A stretch of DNA of 57,431 nucleotides from an uncultured Sphingomonas sp. (lineage in GTDB: Bacteria > Pseudomonadota > Alphaproteobacteria > Sphingomonadales > Sphingomonadaceae), in assembly GCF_937871615.1 (NCBI RefSeq), contig NZ_CALMPA010000001.1, forward strand, positions 1-57,431, given 5' to 3'. This document shows, piece after piece, positions 27,772 through 35,105 of this stretch. Position numbers and translations under genes: made by a program. The stretch's first letter is position 1. Every line of letters begins with the position of its first letter. The notes below the pieces were generated by a model. That model was not told the origin of the DNA. It saw only the letters and a program-made list of their open reading frames with translations, and ran no database searches.

Positions 27772-28288
27772 ACGCCCGCGTCTATCGAACCGCGGGCACG
27801 CCGCAAAGGGGGTGGGCAAAGGGGGTGGAGCAAAGTTCGCACGAGCGCACGCTGATTCGCGGCCAGGCCCGCCTCCGTCCAGGGCGGCGCGAGAGGCATT
27901 ATACGCGCACCATCCGGCGATCATGCCACGGGCTTGGCCGCGATACCGATCCTTGCTATCAGCCCGTGCTGAGGCGCGGGCATCGCATCGCTGGGCTCAT
28001 AACCCGGAATCGTGCTGGACGTAGATGCGGGGGCGCGCCCACCGAGAAGCGACGGATCACCCCCGATCGCGATCACCGTCATTTCGGTTGTGGAGGCGCA
28101 GGCATCGTGCGCACGAGCACGCTGCAAAGGGGGTAGGGCCCGAATTGCCCGTCATTCCCGCGCAGGCGGGAATCCATATGCGTTATCGTTTCGGCTCCAT
28201 CGGCGAGCAGCTGGGGGAATGGATTCCCGCCTGCGCGGGAATGACGTAAAGGGGAGCGTGCCGTGCCTTCAGCGGGAACGGGTTGCCC
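27772..28288. other. 517-base gene-free stretch with short repeats
   Basis: No supported gene lies between murA and clpS. The stretch holds a perfect tandem GCAAAGGGGGTGG at 27803-27815 and 27816-27828, followed by CGCACGAGCGCACGCTG (27838-27854). A near copy of both pieces occurs in swapped order at 28110-28134. It also contains the perfect 28-base inverted repeat at 28150-28246 and an anticodon-stem-like GGGCTCATAACCC near 27997 without the rest of a tRNA. The murA promoter should also lie in the first part. Confidence 0.6.
28150..28246. repeat. Perfect 28-base inverted repeat (REP/BIME-like)
   Basis: The arm at 28150-28177 is the exact reverse complement of 28219-28246, around a 41-base spacer. 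Each arm holds its own palindrome TTCCCGC GCAG GCGGGAA, so each can form a small hairpin, and together they can form a long cruciform. The core GTCATTCCCGCG...GGCGGGAATCC resembles a dispersed repeat seen in many proteobacteria. It sits just downstream of clpS, so it may also serve in 3-prime end formation. Confidence 0.85.
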
Positions 28289-28654
28289 TTACGCCTTTTC
28301 CAGCGTGCATTGCAGCGGATGCTGGTTCTGCCTGGCGAAGTCGATCACCTGCCCCACCTTGGTTTCCGCCACTTCATAGCTGAACACGCCGCACACCCCG
28401 ACGCCCTTCTGGTGGACATGGAGCATCACGCGCGTCGCCTCCTCCACGTTCATGCGGAAGAACCGCTGGAGGCACAGGACGACGAATTCCATCGGCGTGT
28501 AATCATCGTTGAGCATCAGCACGCGATAGGGCGTGGGCTGCTTGGTGCGGGTCCGCGTGCGGGTGGCGACGCCGATGCCGGTTCCGCCGTCGGCATCGTC
28601 ATCACGGCGCTCCGCCATCACGATCGGCGCAAGGGTTGAAGGCTGGCACTGCAT
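28289..28654 (-). CDS. clpS: ATP-dependent Clp protease adaptor ClpS
   Basis: A ClpS N-end-rule adaptor that feeds substrates to ClpA(P). The conserved domain starts [20 protein letters not shown]; the helical part [20 protein letters not shown] and [24 protein letters not shown] complete it. The unstructured N-terminal tail is rich in TRTRTRTK. The start is uncertain: ATG 28654 (121 residues) or ATG 28618 (109 residues); neither has a strong ribosome site. No clpA follows in the window; the next minus-strand feature is the inverted repeat. Confidence 0.93.
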   Translation of the reverse strand: MQCQPSTLAPIVMAERRDDDADGGTGIGVATRTRTRTKQPTPYRVLMLNDDYTPMEFVVLCLQRFFRMNVEEATRVMLHVHQKGVGVCGVFSYEVAETKVGQVIDFARQNQHPLQCTLEKA

Positions 28655-28744
28655 GGTTCGCCGCAAAATATGGCATTGATCGCGGCGAGAGCAAGAGCAA
28701 GCGAACGCGCGCGCCGCGAAACATGCGCACAGGGGCCACGAAAA

Positions 28745-28776
28745 AGGGGCGACCGCGCGGTTGCGCGATCACCCCT
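28745..28776 (-). terminator. Strong rho-independent terminator of the phasin gene
   Basis: On the minus strand, AGGGGTGATCGCGC (28776-28763) pairs over a 4-base loop with GCGCGGTCGCCCCT (28758-28745), a 14-base stem with two G-U pairs. TTTTT follows at 28745-28741. The pairing is better on the minus strand, which matches the phasin orientation. Confidence 0.85.
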
Positions 28777-28829
28777 CATTTCCATCCGGCTGCGCATCGG
28801 CGGACTTGAATCCGCCCGTGCGCACAGGC

Positions 28830-29498
28830 TCAGGCCGCGGCCTTCACCTTCTCCGCGGCAAGCGCGAAGCGGTTCGAGATCGGCTGGGCGATCTCTCCGG
28901 CCAGCTTCAGCGCGGCTTCGGTCGAGCGCGAGGTTTCGGCGACGAACGCATCGAACGAGGAGCGGAAGAAATCGCTCTGCAGCTTGAACAGATCGGTCGG
29001 CGACTTGACGGTCGACATCGCCTTGAAGGCTTCGTTGGCCTTTTCATACGAGGTCTTGGCGTAGGCGGCGGCGTCCTGACCGATCTTCTCGGCGGCCTTC
29101 ACCGCGATCTTCGACGATTCGACGATCGCCTCGATATTGCCCTTGTGGAAGGCATTGGCTTCCTCGATCGCCTTCACGCCCTTTTCCATCGCGCTTTTCG
29201 CGCGCTCATTGGCATCGGCGAAATAGGCCTGGGTCTTGTCGGTCACGTTCTTGAACGTATCGGCCATGTTGGTTTCCTTTGCAGCGTTGGTCACCGGCTG
29301 AACGGCCGGGCGTTTGGGCGAGGCTGCGGCCTTCGCCCGTGTTGCCGGCTTCCTGGCGACCGGCTTGACGGCGGGACGGCGCGCCGCCCGCGTCTGTTTC
29401 GTGATGACGATATCGGCGGACGGGACGGACGCGGCGACAGCAGCGGGCGCCACCGTGGCGACGGGCTGCGGCTCGGGCTTGGCGTTCGTGTCGGTCAT
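28830..29498 (-). CDS. phaP: Phasin with basic histone-like N-terminal tail
   Basis: A 222-residue polyhydroxyalkanoate granule protein (phasin family, TIGR01841-like). The phasin domain is the C-terminal two thirds: MADTFKNVTDKTQAYFADAN, an amphipathic helix bundle, then SPTDLFKLQSDFFRSSFDA and LKLAGEIAQPISNRF. The first 77 residues are Ala/Pro/Lys/Arg-rich (AARRPAVKPVARKPATRAK), like histone H1/AlgP tails. A second ATG at 29267, at the domain boundary, has a strong AAAGGA site at 29275-29280, so a short 145-residue phasin could also be made. Upstream lie PhaR-like boxes and phaC. Confidence 0.92.
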   Translation of the reverse strand: MTDTNAKPEPQPVATVAPAAVAASVPSADIVITKQTRAARRPAVKPVARKPATRAKAAASPKRPAVQPVTNAAKETNMADTFKNVTDKTQAYFADANERAKSAMEKGVKAIEEANAFHKGNIEAIVESSKIAVKAAEKIGQDAAAYAKTSYEKANEAFKAMSTVKSPTDLFKLQSDFFRSSFDAFVAETSRSTEAALKLAGEIAQPISNRFALAAEKVKAAA

Positions 29499-29516
29499 CC
29501 ACGCGACTCCTTCATG

Positions 29517-29571
29517 CTGCGACGCAACATAATAGGGCCGGAGCGGTTCCGCAAGCTTTTTGTGCAGCGCA
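29517..29571. promoter_or_regulatory. Two PhaR-like TGC-N3-GCA boxes upstream of the phasin gene
   Basis: CTGCGACGCAA at 29517-29527 (core TGC-GAC-GCA, 29518-29526) and TTGTGCAGCGCAACAA with core TGC-AGC-GCA at 29563-29571 match the TGC-N3-GCA pattern described for the polyhydroxyalkanoate regulator PhaR. They lie 20 to 73 bases before the phasin start, where repression of the phasin promoter would act. No phaR gene is in the window. Confidence 0.5.
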
Positions 29572-29614
29572 ACAATGCGTCGCGCCGTAGCACTATAATG
29601 CTGTAACGCCTAGA

Positions 29615-31354
29615 TTACTTAGCTTTCACATAACTTCCCGGCGCATCCTCGATCGCCGCCAGACTGCCCTCGCCCGGCACGCGCCCACGTTGCGGTGCAA
29701 CCTCGTTTGCGTCGATCGCGTGGAGCCAGCCGAGCCAGTCCGGCCACCAGCTTCCCTTGGTCTCGCTCGCCCCGGCGATGAATTCATCGAGCGTCTCGGC
29801 TGGCGCGGGATTGGTCCAATATTGATATTTGTGCTGCGCGGGCGGATTGACCACGCCCGCGATATGCCCCGAGCCGGCGAGCACGAATTTCATCGGCCCG
29901 GAAAGGATCCGCGTCATCTTCCACACGCTTTCGGCAGGCGCAATATGATCCTCGCGCCCGGCTTGAATATAGCTCGGCGTCTTGATCCTGGTGAGATCGA
30001 GTGGGGTGCCGCCGATCGAAAGCGCGCCCGGCTGCACCAGCAGATTATCGCGATACAGATCGGCCAGATAGCTCAGATGCCATTTCGCGGGCAGATTGGT
30101 GGTATCGCCGTTCCAGTGGAGCAGATCGAACGGCGCATAATCATTGCCGAGCAGATAATTGTTGGTGACGTAATTCCAGATCAGATCGCGCCCGCGCAGC
30201 AGATTGAACGTCATCGCCATATAGCGCCCGTCGAGAAAACCCTGCGGCGAAAGCTGGCGGATCACCGCGAACTGATCGTCATCGACGAAATTGAGCAGAT
30301 CGCCGGCGCGCGTGAAATCGACTTGCGCGGTGAAGAAGGTGGCGCTCGCTACCTTGTGTGCCTCATCGCGCGCGGCGAGCAGCGCCAGCGTCGCGGCAAG
30401 GGTGGTGCCGGCAACGCAATAGCCGATGGTGTGGACGGCGGGCACCTCCAGCACATCACGCACGGTGTCGATCGCGTCGATCTGCGCGGCGACATAATCG
30501 TCCCACATGATATCAGCGAGCGAGGCGTCAGCCGATTTCCATGACACGACGAACACCGTGATGCCCTGATCGACGCACCAGCGGATGAAGCTTTTTTCCG
30601 GCGTCAGATCGAGGATGTAATAGCGATTGATCCACGGCGGAAAGATCACCAGCGGGATGCCGAGCACCTTTTCGGTCGTCGGCGTATATTGGATCAGTTC
30701 GTAGAGCGGGGTGCGCTTCACCACCTTGCCGGGAGTGACGGCGAGGTTGCGCCCCACTTCGAACGCCTCGCTGTCGGTATGGGTGAGCTGGCCGCGCGCC
30801 ATATCGGCCAGCATGTGGCGTAGGCCCTTGAGCAGATTCTCGCCGCCGGTCTCGATCGTCTTTTCGATCACCTCGGGGTTGGTCAGCGCGAAATTGCTCG
30901 GGCTCATCGCATCGACGAAGCCCTGGGCGGCGAAGCGCAGTTGCTCTTTCTGCGCCGGCTCGATTCCCTCCATCGCGTCGACGCTTTTCAGCAGATGATC
31001 CGCGATCAGCACATAGCTTTCGCGAATCCATGCGAACAGCGGATTGGCGCGCCAGGCTTCCGCCTTGAACCGCTTGTCCGCGGGCCGCGCGGGCGCATCG
31101 GACGCCTTCGATCCGGAGGCAGGATCGAGGAAACGCTGCCACAGATTGAGGCTTTCACGCCAGAAATCGCCGGCGCGCTCCAGCGCCGCGGAATCGGTGA
31201 GGCCGGGGATCGCCGGCATCCCCGGCGCGCCCGCCGCATCGCCGCCGGGCTTCATCGCCGCCAGCCCCTGTTCCAGCATCATCTGCTGCGCCCGCCCGAG
31301 CACCCAGGTCCAGCGCTGAAGATCGGCGAGCGTGGGAGACTGGAACTCGGTCAT
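29615..31354 (-). CDS. phaC: Class I poly(3-hydroxyalkanoate) synthase
   Basis: A 579-residue PHA polymerase that builds polyester from (R)-3-hydroxyacyl-CoA at the granule surface. The N-terminal PhaC domain includes RFKAEAWRANPLFAWIRESY and VTPGKVVKRTPLYELIQY. The catalytic Cys is in the lipase-like box GYCVAGTT (near residue 310), and the acid and base lie in the Asp region AGREDHIAP and in GSGHIAGVVNPP. The ATG at 31354 has AGGAGAGG upstream; a TTG directly before it is not needed. It is about 116 bases upstream of the phasin gene on the same strand. Confidence 0.95.
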   Translation of the reverse strand: MTEFQSPTLADLQRWTWVLGRAQQMMLEQGLAAMKPGGDAAGAPGMPAIPGLTDSAALERAGDFWRESLNLWQRFLDPASGSKASDAPARPADKRFKAEAWRANPLFAWIRESYVLIADHLLKSVDAMEGIEPAQKEQLRFAAQGFVDAMSPSNFALTNPEVIEKTIETGGENLLKGLRHMLADMARGQLTHTDSEAFEVGRNLAVTPGKVVKRTPLYELIQYTPTTEKVLGIPLVIFPPWINRYYILDLTPEKSFIRWCVDQGITVFVVSWKSADASLADIMWDDYVAAQIDAIDTVRDVLEVPAVHTIGYCVAGTTLAATLALLAARDEAHKVASATFFTAQVDFTRAGDLLNFVDDDQFAVIRQLSPQGFLDGRYMAMTFNLLRGRDLIWNYVTNNYLLGNDYAPFDLLHWNGDTTNLPAKWHLSYLADLYRDNLLVQPGALSIGGTPLDLTRIKTPSYIQAGREDHIAPAESVWKMTRILSGPMKFVLAGSGHIAGVVNPPAQHKYQYWTNPAPAETLDEFIAGASETKGSWWPDWLGWLHAIDANEVAPQRGRVPGEGSLAAIEDAPGSYVKAK

Positions 31355-31511
31355 CAACCTCTCCTGGGCATATTCACTGCCGTTCGGGTGATCTGCTTAC
31401 AGCCTAGCAGTGTTACAAGGATGAGATAGCGGGTTTTTGCGATCACGGCGCACTTGGCACCTGTCGCCCGCGCGGCGGACGCGATATGATGCGGATGCGA
31501 AAGGAGTACCA

Positions 31512-32720
31512 ATGTCCGACGAATTCTACCGCATGAAGCGCTTGCCGCCCTACGTTATCGCCGAGGTCAACGCGATGCGGGCACAGGCGCGAGCGGCGGG
31601 AGAGGACATTATCGACCTTGGCATGGGCAATCCCGATCTGCCGCCCCCGGCGCATGTGATCGAAAAGCTGTGCGAAGTCGCGCAGAAGCCGGGCGCGCAC
31701 GGCTATTCCCAGTCGAAGGGGATTCCGGGGCTGCGCCGCGCACAGGCCAATTATTACGGGCGCCGCTTCGGCGTAGAGGTCGATCCCGAAACCGAAGTGG
31801 TCGTCACCATGGGATCGAAGGAGGGGCTGGCGAGCCTCGCCACCGCGATCACCGCGCCGGGCGATGTGGTGCTGGCGCCCAACCCGTCCTATCCGATCCA
31901 CACCTTCGGCTTCATCATCGCCGGCGCCACGATCCGCGCCGTGCCGACCACACCCGACGAGCATTATTTCGAAAGCCTCGATCGCGCGATGGCCTATACC
32001 GTGCCGCGCCCCTCGGTGCTGGTGGTCAATTACCCGTCGAACCCGACCGCGGAGACGGTGGACCTCGCCTTCTACGAGCGGCTGGTGGCATGGGCACGCG
32101 AGAACAAAGTGTGGATCCTGTCCGACCTCGCTTATTCGGAACTGTATTACGACGGCAATCCGACGCCCTCGATCCTGCAGGTGAAGGGCGCGAAGGACGT
32201 GGCGATCGAGTTCACCTCGCTCTCCAAGACCTATTCGATGGCCGGCTGGCGGATCGGCTTCGCGGTGGGCAACAAGAAGCTGATCGCGGCGATGACGCGC
32301 GTTAAATCATATCTCGATTACGGCGCCTTCACCCCGATCCAGGCGGCGGCGTGCGCCGCACTCAACGGACCGCAGGACATCGTGGAGCAGAACCGCCGGC
32401 TCTATCACAAGCGCCGCGACGTGATGGTGGAAAGCTTCGGGCGCGCCGGGTGGGAAATCCCCTCCCCGCGCGCCTCGATGTTCGCCTGGGCACCGCTGCC
32501 GCCCGCGCTGGCGCACCTAGGTAGCCTTGAGTTCTCCAAACAATTGCTGACTCACGCCAAGGTCGCCGTTGCGCCAGGGGTGGGATATGGTGAGAACGGC
32601 GAGGGTTACGTGCGCATCGCAATGGTCGAGAACGAGCAACGATTGCGCCAGGCGGCGCGCAACGTGAAGCGTTACCTCCAGATGATGGGCGTGAACACGC
32701 CTGCGCGTAACGCGGGGTGA
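31512..32720 (+). CDS. PLP-dependent class I/II aminotransferase (AlaC/DapL-like)
   Basis: A 402-residue fold-type I aminotransferase. Early elements are DIIDLGMGNPDLPPPAHV and HGYSQSKGIPGLRRAQ; VVNYPSNPTAETVD gives the Asn/Pro cofactor region; the PLP Lys is in SLSKTYSMAGWRIGF; and the tail has YVRIAMVENEQRL. The combination is typical of alanine/glutamate-pyruvate type (AlaC) or LL-diaminopimelate-like enzymes, and specificity cannot be settled by eye. The ATG at 31512 has AAGGAG at 31501-31506; the in-frame start at 31437 is Arg-rich and unlikely. Confidence 0.9.
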   Translation: MSDEFYRMKRLPPYVIAEVNAMRAQARAAGEDIIDLGMGNPDLPPPAHVIEKLCEVAQKPGAHGYSQSKGIPGLRRAQANYYGRRFGVEVDPETEVVVTMGSKEGLASLATAITAPGDVVLAPNPSYPIHTFGFIIAGATIRAVPTTPDEHYFESLDRAMAYTVPRPSVLVVNYPSNPTAETVDLAFYERLVAWARENKVWILSDLAYSELYYDGNPTPSILQVKGAKDVAIEFTSLSKTYSMAGWRIGFAVGNKKLIAAMTRVKSYLDYGAFTPIQAAACAALNGPQDIVEQNRRLYHKRRDVMVESFGRAGWEIPSPRASMFAWAPLPPALAHLGSLEFSKQLLTHAKVAVAPGVGYGENGEGYVRIAMVENEQRLRQAARNVKRYLQMMGVNTPARNAG

Positions 32721-32751
32721 CGGCCATTTTCGCTGACGGTCGCCCGGCCGC

Positions 32752-32775
32752 CCGCCCGCTCGGATAAGCGGGCGG
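32752..32775 (+). terminator. Hairpin between the aminotransferase and exporter genes
   Basis: CCGCCCGCT (32752-32760) pairs exactly with AGCGGGCGG (32767-32775) over a 6-base loop. It ends 6 bases before the exporter GTG start, so it could terminate the first gene or mask the second ribosome site. Confidence 0.5.
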
Positions 32776-32781
32776 CGGATC

Positions 32782-33564
32782 GTGTCGATCGTCTATAACC
32801 CCTTTTATTCGCTTGCCGGCGTGCTGGTCGGCCTGCTCGTCGGGCTGACCGGCGTTGGCGGCGGATCGCTGATGACGCCGCTGCTGGTGCTCGTGTTCGG
32901 CTTCCATCCCGTGACGGCGGTGGGGACGGACCTGCTCTACGCCTCCGCCACCAAGACGGTCGGCACCATCGTCCACGGCTGGCGCGGCACGGTGGACTGG
33001 CGGGTGGTGCGCCGGCTCGCGACGGGCAGCCTGCCGGCCACGATCGCGACATTGTTCGTGCTCGACATCATCATGCACCGATCGGGCGATTCGGGGCATC
33101 TGCTTTCCACCATCCTTGGCGGCGCGCTGCTGCTGACGGCGGTGGCGATCCTGTTTCGCGAGCGGATCGTGGGGCGGCTCGCGCCGCACTTCGTCGCGGT
33201 GAACGAGCGCCGGATCGCCTGGCTGACGATCCTGCTGGGCGGCGTGCTGGGCGTGCTCGTCTCGCTCACCTCGGTCGGCGCTGGCGCGCTCGGGATGACG
33301 GCGCTCTTGGTGCTCTATCCCCGGCTGGAGGTGAAGCGGCTGGTCGGTTCGGATATCGCCCATGCCGTGCCGCTCACGCTGATCGCGGGGCTGGGGCATC
33401 TGTCGCTGGGCGCGGTCGATCTCTCGCTGCTCGTCTCGCTGCTGGCGGGATCGGTGCCGGGGATCGTGATCGGCAGCCTCGTCGCGGCGCGCGTATCGGA
33501 CAAGGTGCTGGTCCCGATCCTCGCGGTGACGCTTGCGCTGGTCGGCGCGAAGCTGCTGTTCTGA
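32782..33564 (+). CDS. TauE/SafE-family membrane exporter
   Basis: A 260-residue integral membrane protein with about eight hydrophobic segments and the two-fold repeat typical of TauE/SafE: FYSLAGVLVGLLVGLTGVGGGSLMTP in the first half (glycine-rich G-x-G-G-G) and LLGGVLGVLVSLTSVGAGALG in the second. Family members export sulfite, sulfoacetate or related anions; substrate unknown. Start GTG 32782 has a weak GGCGG site, which the hairpin just upstream may occlude. It follows the aminotransferase at 61 bases. Confidence 0.9.
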   Translation: MSIVYNPFYSLAGVLVGLLVGLTGVGGGSLMTPLLVLVFGFHPVTAVGTDLLYASATKTVGTIVHGWRGTVDWRVVRRLATGSLPATIATLFVLDIIMHRSGDSGHLLSTILGGALLLTAVAILFRERIVGRLAPHFVAVNERRIAWLTILLGGVLGVLVSLTSVGAGALGMTALLVLYPRLEVKRLVGSDIAHAVPLTLIAGLGHLSLGAVDLSLLVSLLAGSVPGIVIGSLVAARVSDKVLVPILAVTLALVGAKLLF

Positions 33565-33652
33565 GCGGGGCGCGATTCGGGCGACAAGGTGTAGGGCAGC
33601 CCTCATTGCGGCGCATGAACCAGGCTGTCATCATCGTTCCGATGCATGAGGC

Positions 33653-34186
33653 ATGAAGATGTTTGAGTTGCAGCAATGGGCGGAAATGCACTGGAATGGC
33701 TTCGCGGAGATGCAAAGCGATCCCGATGTAATGGCTGATCTCGGCGGCCCGTTTACGAGGGATGCCAGCAGAGAGAAATTCGATCTATATCGCAACGCCT
33801 GGAAAACCGACGGCGTGTCACGATGGGCGGTAGTCGATTCCGCCGGAGCCTTTCTTGGCTATGCCGGGATAATGGCCCGCCACGACCGCGATCACCCGCT
33901 CGGCGTCCATCATGAAATCGGATGGAGATTCCGTCGTGATGCGTGGGGCAAGGGCTTGGCGACCGAAAGCGCGCGGCAGGCGCTGCATCACGCCTGGTCG
34001 ATCCTCGATGTACCCGAAATCGTCTCGTACACCGCCATGGATAACTTGCGGTCGCAGAATGTGATGCGTCGCCTGGACCTGAGAAGGGATCCGCGTCGTG
34101 ATTTTACTGCGCGCTATCCAAGAGGCGACTGGAGCGGTCTTGTCTGGGTTGCGGAGCGGCCGGTTGCGGGAGCAAACGCGCAGTAG
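33653..34186 (+). CDS. GNAT acetyltransferase of the RimJ/RimL type, probably acquired
   Basis: A 177-residue acetyltransferase (Acetyltransf_3). It begins FELQQWAEMHWNGFAEMQ; the acetyl-CoA motif is EIGWRFRRDAWGKGLATES; and SYTAMDNLRSQNVMRRLDL matches the usual N-x-x-S-x-x-v-x-x-x-L-G region, although the final Gly is replaced by Asp. Substrates in this family are ribosomal proteins, amino acids or drugs. GC bias at third positions is lower than in neighbours, as for the other GNAT gene at 8432. Confidence 0.85.
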   Translation: MKMFELQQWAEMHWNGFAEMQSDPDVMADLGGPFTRDASREKFDLYRNAWKTDGVSRWAVVDSAGAFLGYAGIMARHDRDHPLGVHHEIGWRFRRDAWGKGLATESARQALHHAWSILDVPEIVSYTAMDNLRSQNVMRRLDLRRDPRRDFTARYPRGDWSGLVWVAERPVAGANAQ

Positions 34187-34216
34187 CGAAAAAATGGCCT
34201 GCCCCCCCATCCGCGC

Positions 34217-34840
34217 CTACCCCATCCCGCGCAGCAGCAACTTCACCCGCCCGATCACATCGACCTCCGACGCCGGCACGGTGAGCGTCGCATAAGCGGA
34301 ATTGTCGCTGGCGATCGTCACGTCGTCGCCCGATCGCGCGGCGCGCTTGACGAGCAGATCGCCGTCGCGGCGCAGCACGACGATCGCGCCGGCGCGATCC
34401 AGCCGGCGATCGCCGCAATCGACCACCAGCCGGTCCCCGTCGAGAATCGTCGGCATCATGGAGTCTCCGCGCGCCGTGATGATCGAGGCGGTGCGCGCCG
34501 CGATCCCCGCCGCCGCCAGCGTTTCCGGGGCGAATCGCTGGGGGCGAAGGCGGTGCTCGCTCGCGGCATCGGCGCCCGCCCCCGCCGCCGCCTCCACCGC
34601 CAGCCACGGCACCTCGATCAATGTTTCGCGTGAGGCCGTTCCGCCGAGCAGCTTCTCATCCACGCCAAAGAAGGCCGCGAGCATCCGCCGATCGTCCTCC
34701 GCGAGCCGCCTGGGCGAGCCACGCCCGACATATTGCTGGAGATAGGCAAGGTTGCGCCCGAGCATCGCGGAGAGCGCCGCAAGGCTCGTGCCGCGCGCTT
34801 CGGCCAGCCGCTTCAGAGCCTCGCGAGGGGTCTCGGACAT
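34217..34840 (-). CDS. S24-family repressor with helix-turn-helix (LexA/CI-like)
   Basis: A 207-residue regulator. The N-terminal HTH (residues 4-62) includes LAALSAMLGRNLAYLQQYV. The C-terminal S24 peptidase domain has catalytic Ser in TARGDSMMPTI and Lys in DLLVKRAARSG. A candidate Ala-Gly cleavage site lies in AVEAAAGAGADAA. It should bind DNA and be inactivated by RecA-stimulated or spontaneous self-cleavage. A near-ideal promoter at 34847-34875 would start transcription at or near the ATG (leaderless), and a palindrome fills its spacer, implying autorepression. It is divergent from two small genes. It is not canonical LexA, which lacks this HTH type. Confidence 0.9.
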   Translation of the reverse strand: MSETPREALKRLAEARGTSLAALSAMLGRNLAYLQQYVGRGSPRRLAEDDRRMLAAFFGVDEKLLGGTASRETLIEVPWLAVEAAAGAGADAASEHRLRPQRFAPETLAAAGIAARTASIITARGDSMMPTILDGDRLVVDCGDRRLDRAGAIVVLRRDGDLLVKRAARSGDDVTIASDNSAYATLTVPASEVDVIGRVKLLLRGMG

Positions 34841-34846
34841 GGCCCT

Positions 34847-34875
34847 ATTCTACGCGCAGGAAATTTCCTGGACAA
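34847..34875 (-). promoter_or_regulatory. S24 gene promoter with palindromic operator in its spacer
   Basis: On the minus strand TTGTCC (34875-34870) and TAGAAT (34852-34847) are separated by exactly 17 bases. The perfect 14-base palindrome CAGGAAATTTCCTG occupies 34857-34870, inside the spacer. TAGAAT is followed by only 6 bases before the ATG, so the message may be leaderless, as for the lambda CI maintenance transcript. Confidence 0.65.
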
Positions 34876-34891
34876 GTTGGATTTATTGCGA

Positions 34892-34906
34892 GAACAAATG
34901 AAGAAC
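34892..34906 (+). promoter_or_regulatory. LexA-type box GAAC-N7-GAAC
   Basis: GAAC AAATGAA GAAC (34892-34906) reads GTTC-N7-GTTC on the other strand, the direct-repeat LexA box reported for alphaproteobacteria. It lies 26 bases before the small gene at 34932, a position from which LexA could repress it. Confidence 0.55.
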
Positions 34907-34931
34907 AAAAGGAATCGGGAGTCGAACCGGC

Positions 34932-35105
34932 ATGTCTCTGCTGACCAGGATTGATCGCTATCTTCGCCGCACCGGGATGCCGCCCACCACCTTCGGGCGC
35001 CGCGCCGTGAACGATCCCCGGCTGGTGGGCGACATGCGGCTCGGGCGCGTGCCCCGCCCCCGGCTTTGCGCGCGGGTCGAGGCCTTTATCGCGGAGGCGG
35101 AATGA
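34932..35105 (+). CDS. 57-residue Cro-like small protein, LexA-box operon
   Basis: Encodes 57 residues beginning MSLLTRIDRYLRRTG, with an HTH-like centre (PPTTFGRRAVNDPRLVGDM, residues 17-35) whose A-x-x-D-P-x-x-V pattern resembles small phage-type DNA-binding proteins. I associate near relatives with sphingomonads. The ATG at 34932 has GGGAG about 11 bases upstream. The stop overlaps the next start. Divergent placement opposite the S24 repressor recalls a CI/Cro pair. Function unproven. Confidence 0.65.
   Translation: MSLLTRIDRYLRRTGMPPTTFGRRAVNDPRLVGDMRLGRVPRPRLCARVEAFIAEAE

Noticed and set aside
27992-28060. tRNA-Met-like anticodon stem-loop GGGCTCATAACCC
   Set aside because: Only the anticodon stem matches. 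No TTCRA T-loop with pairing arms, no acceptor stem and no CCA could be found around it.
27921-28127. 68-codon minus-strand frame in the gap between murA and clpS
   Set aside because: No ribosome site, weak coding bias, and it crosses the short repeats. It may be chance or a decayed fragment.
34912-34960. Reverse-strand tRNA T-arm look-alike GGGAGTCGAACCGG
   Set aside because: The T-stem bases do not pair, there is no cloverleaf, and the sequence is shared with the 57-residue gene start.
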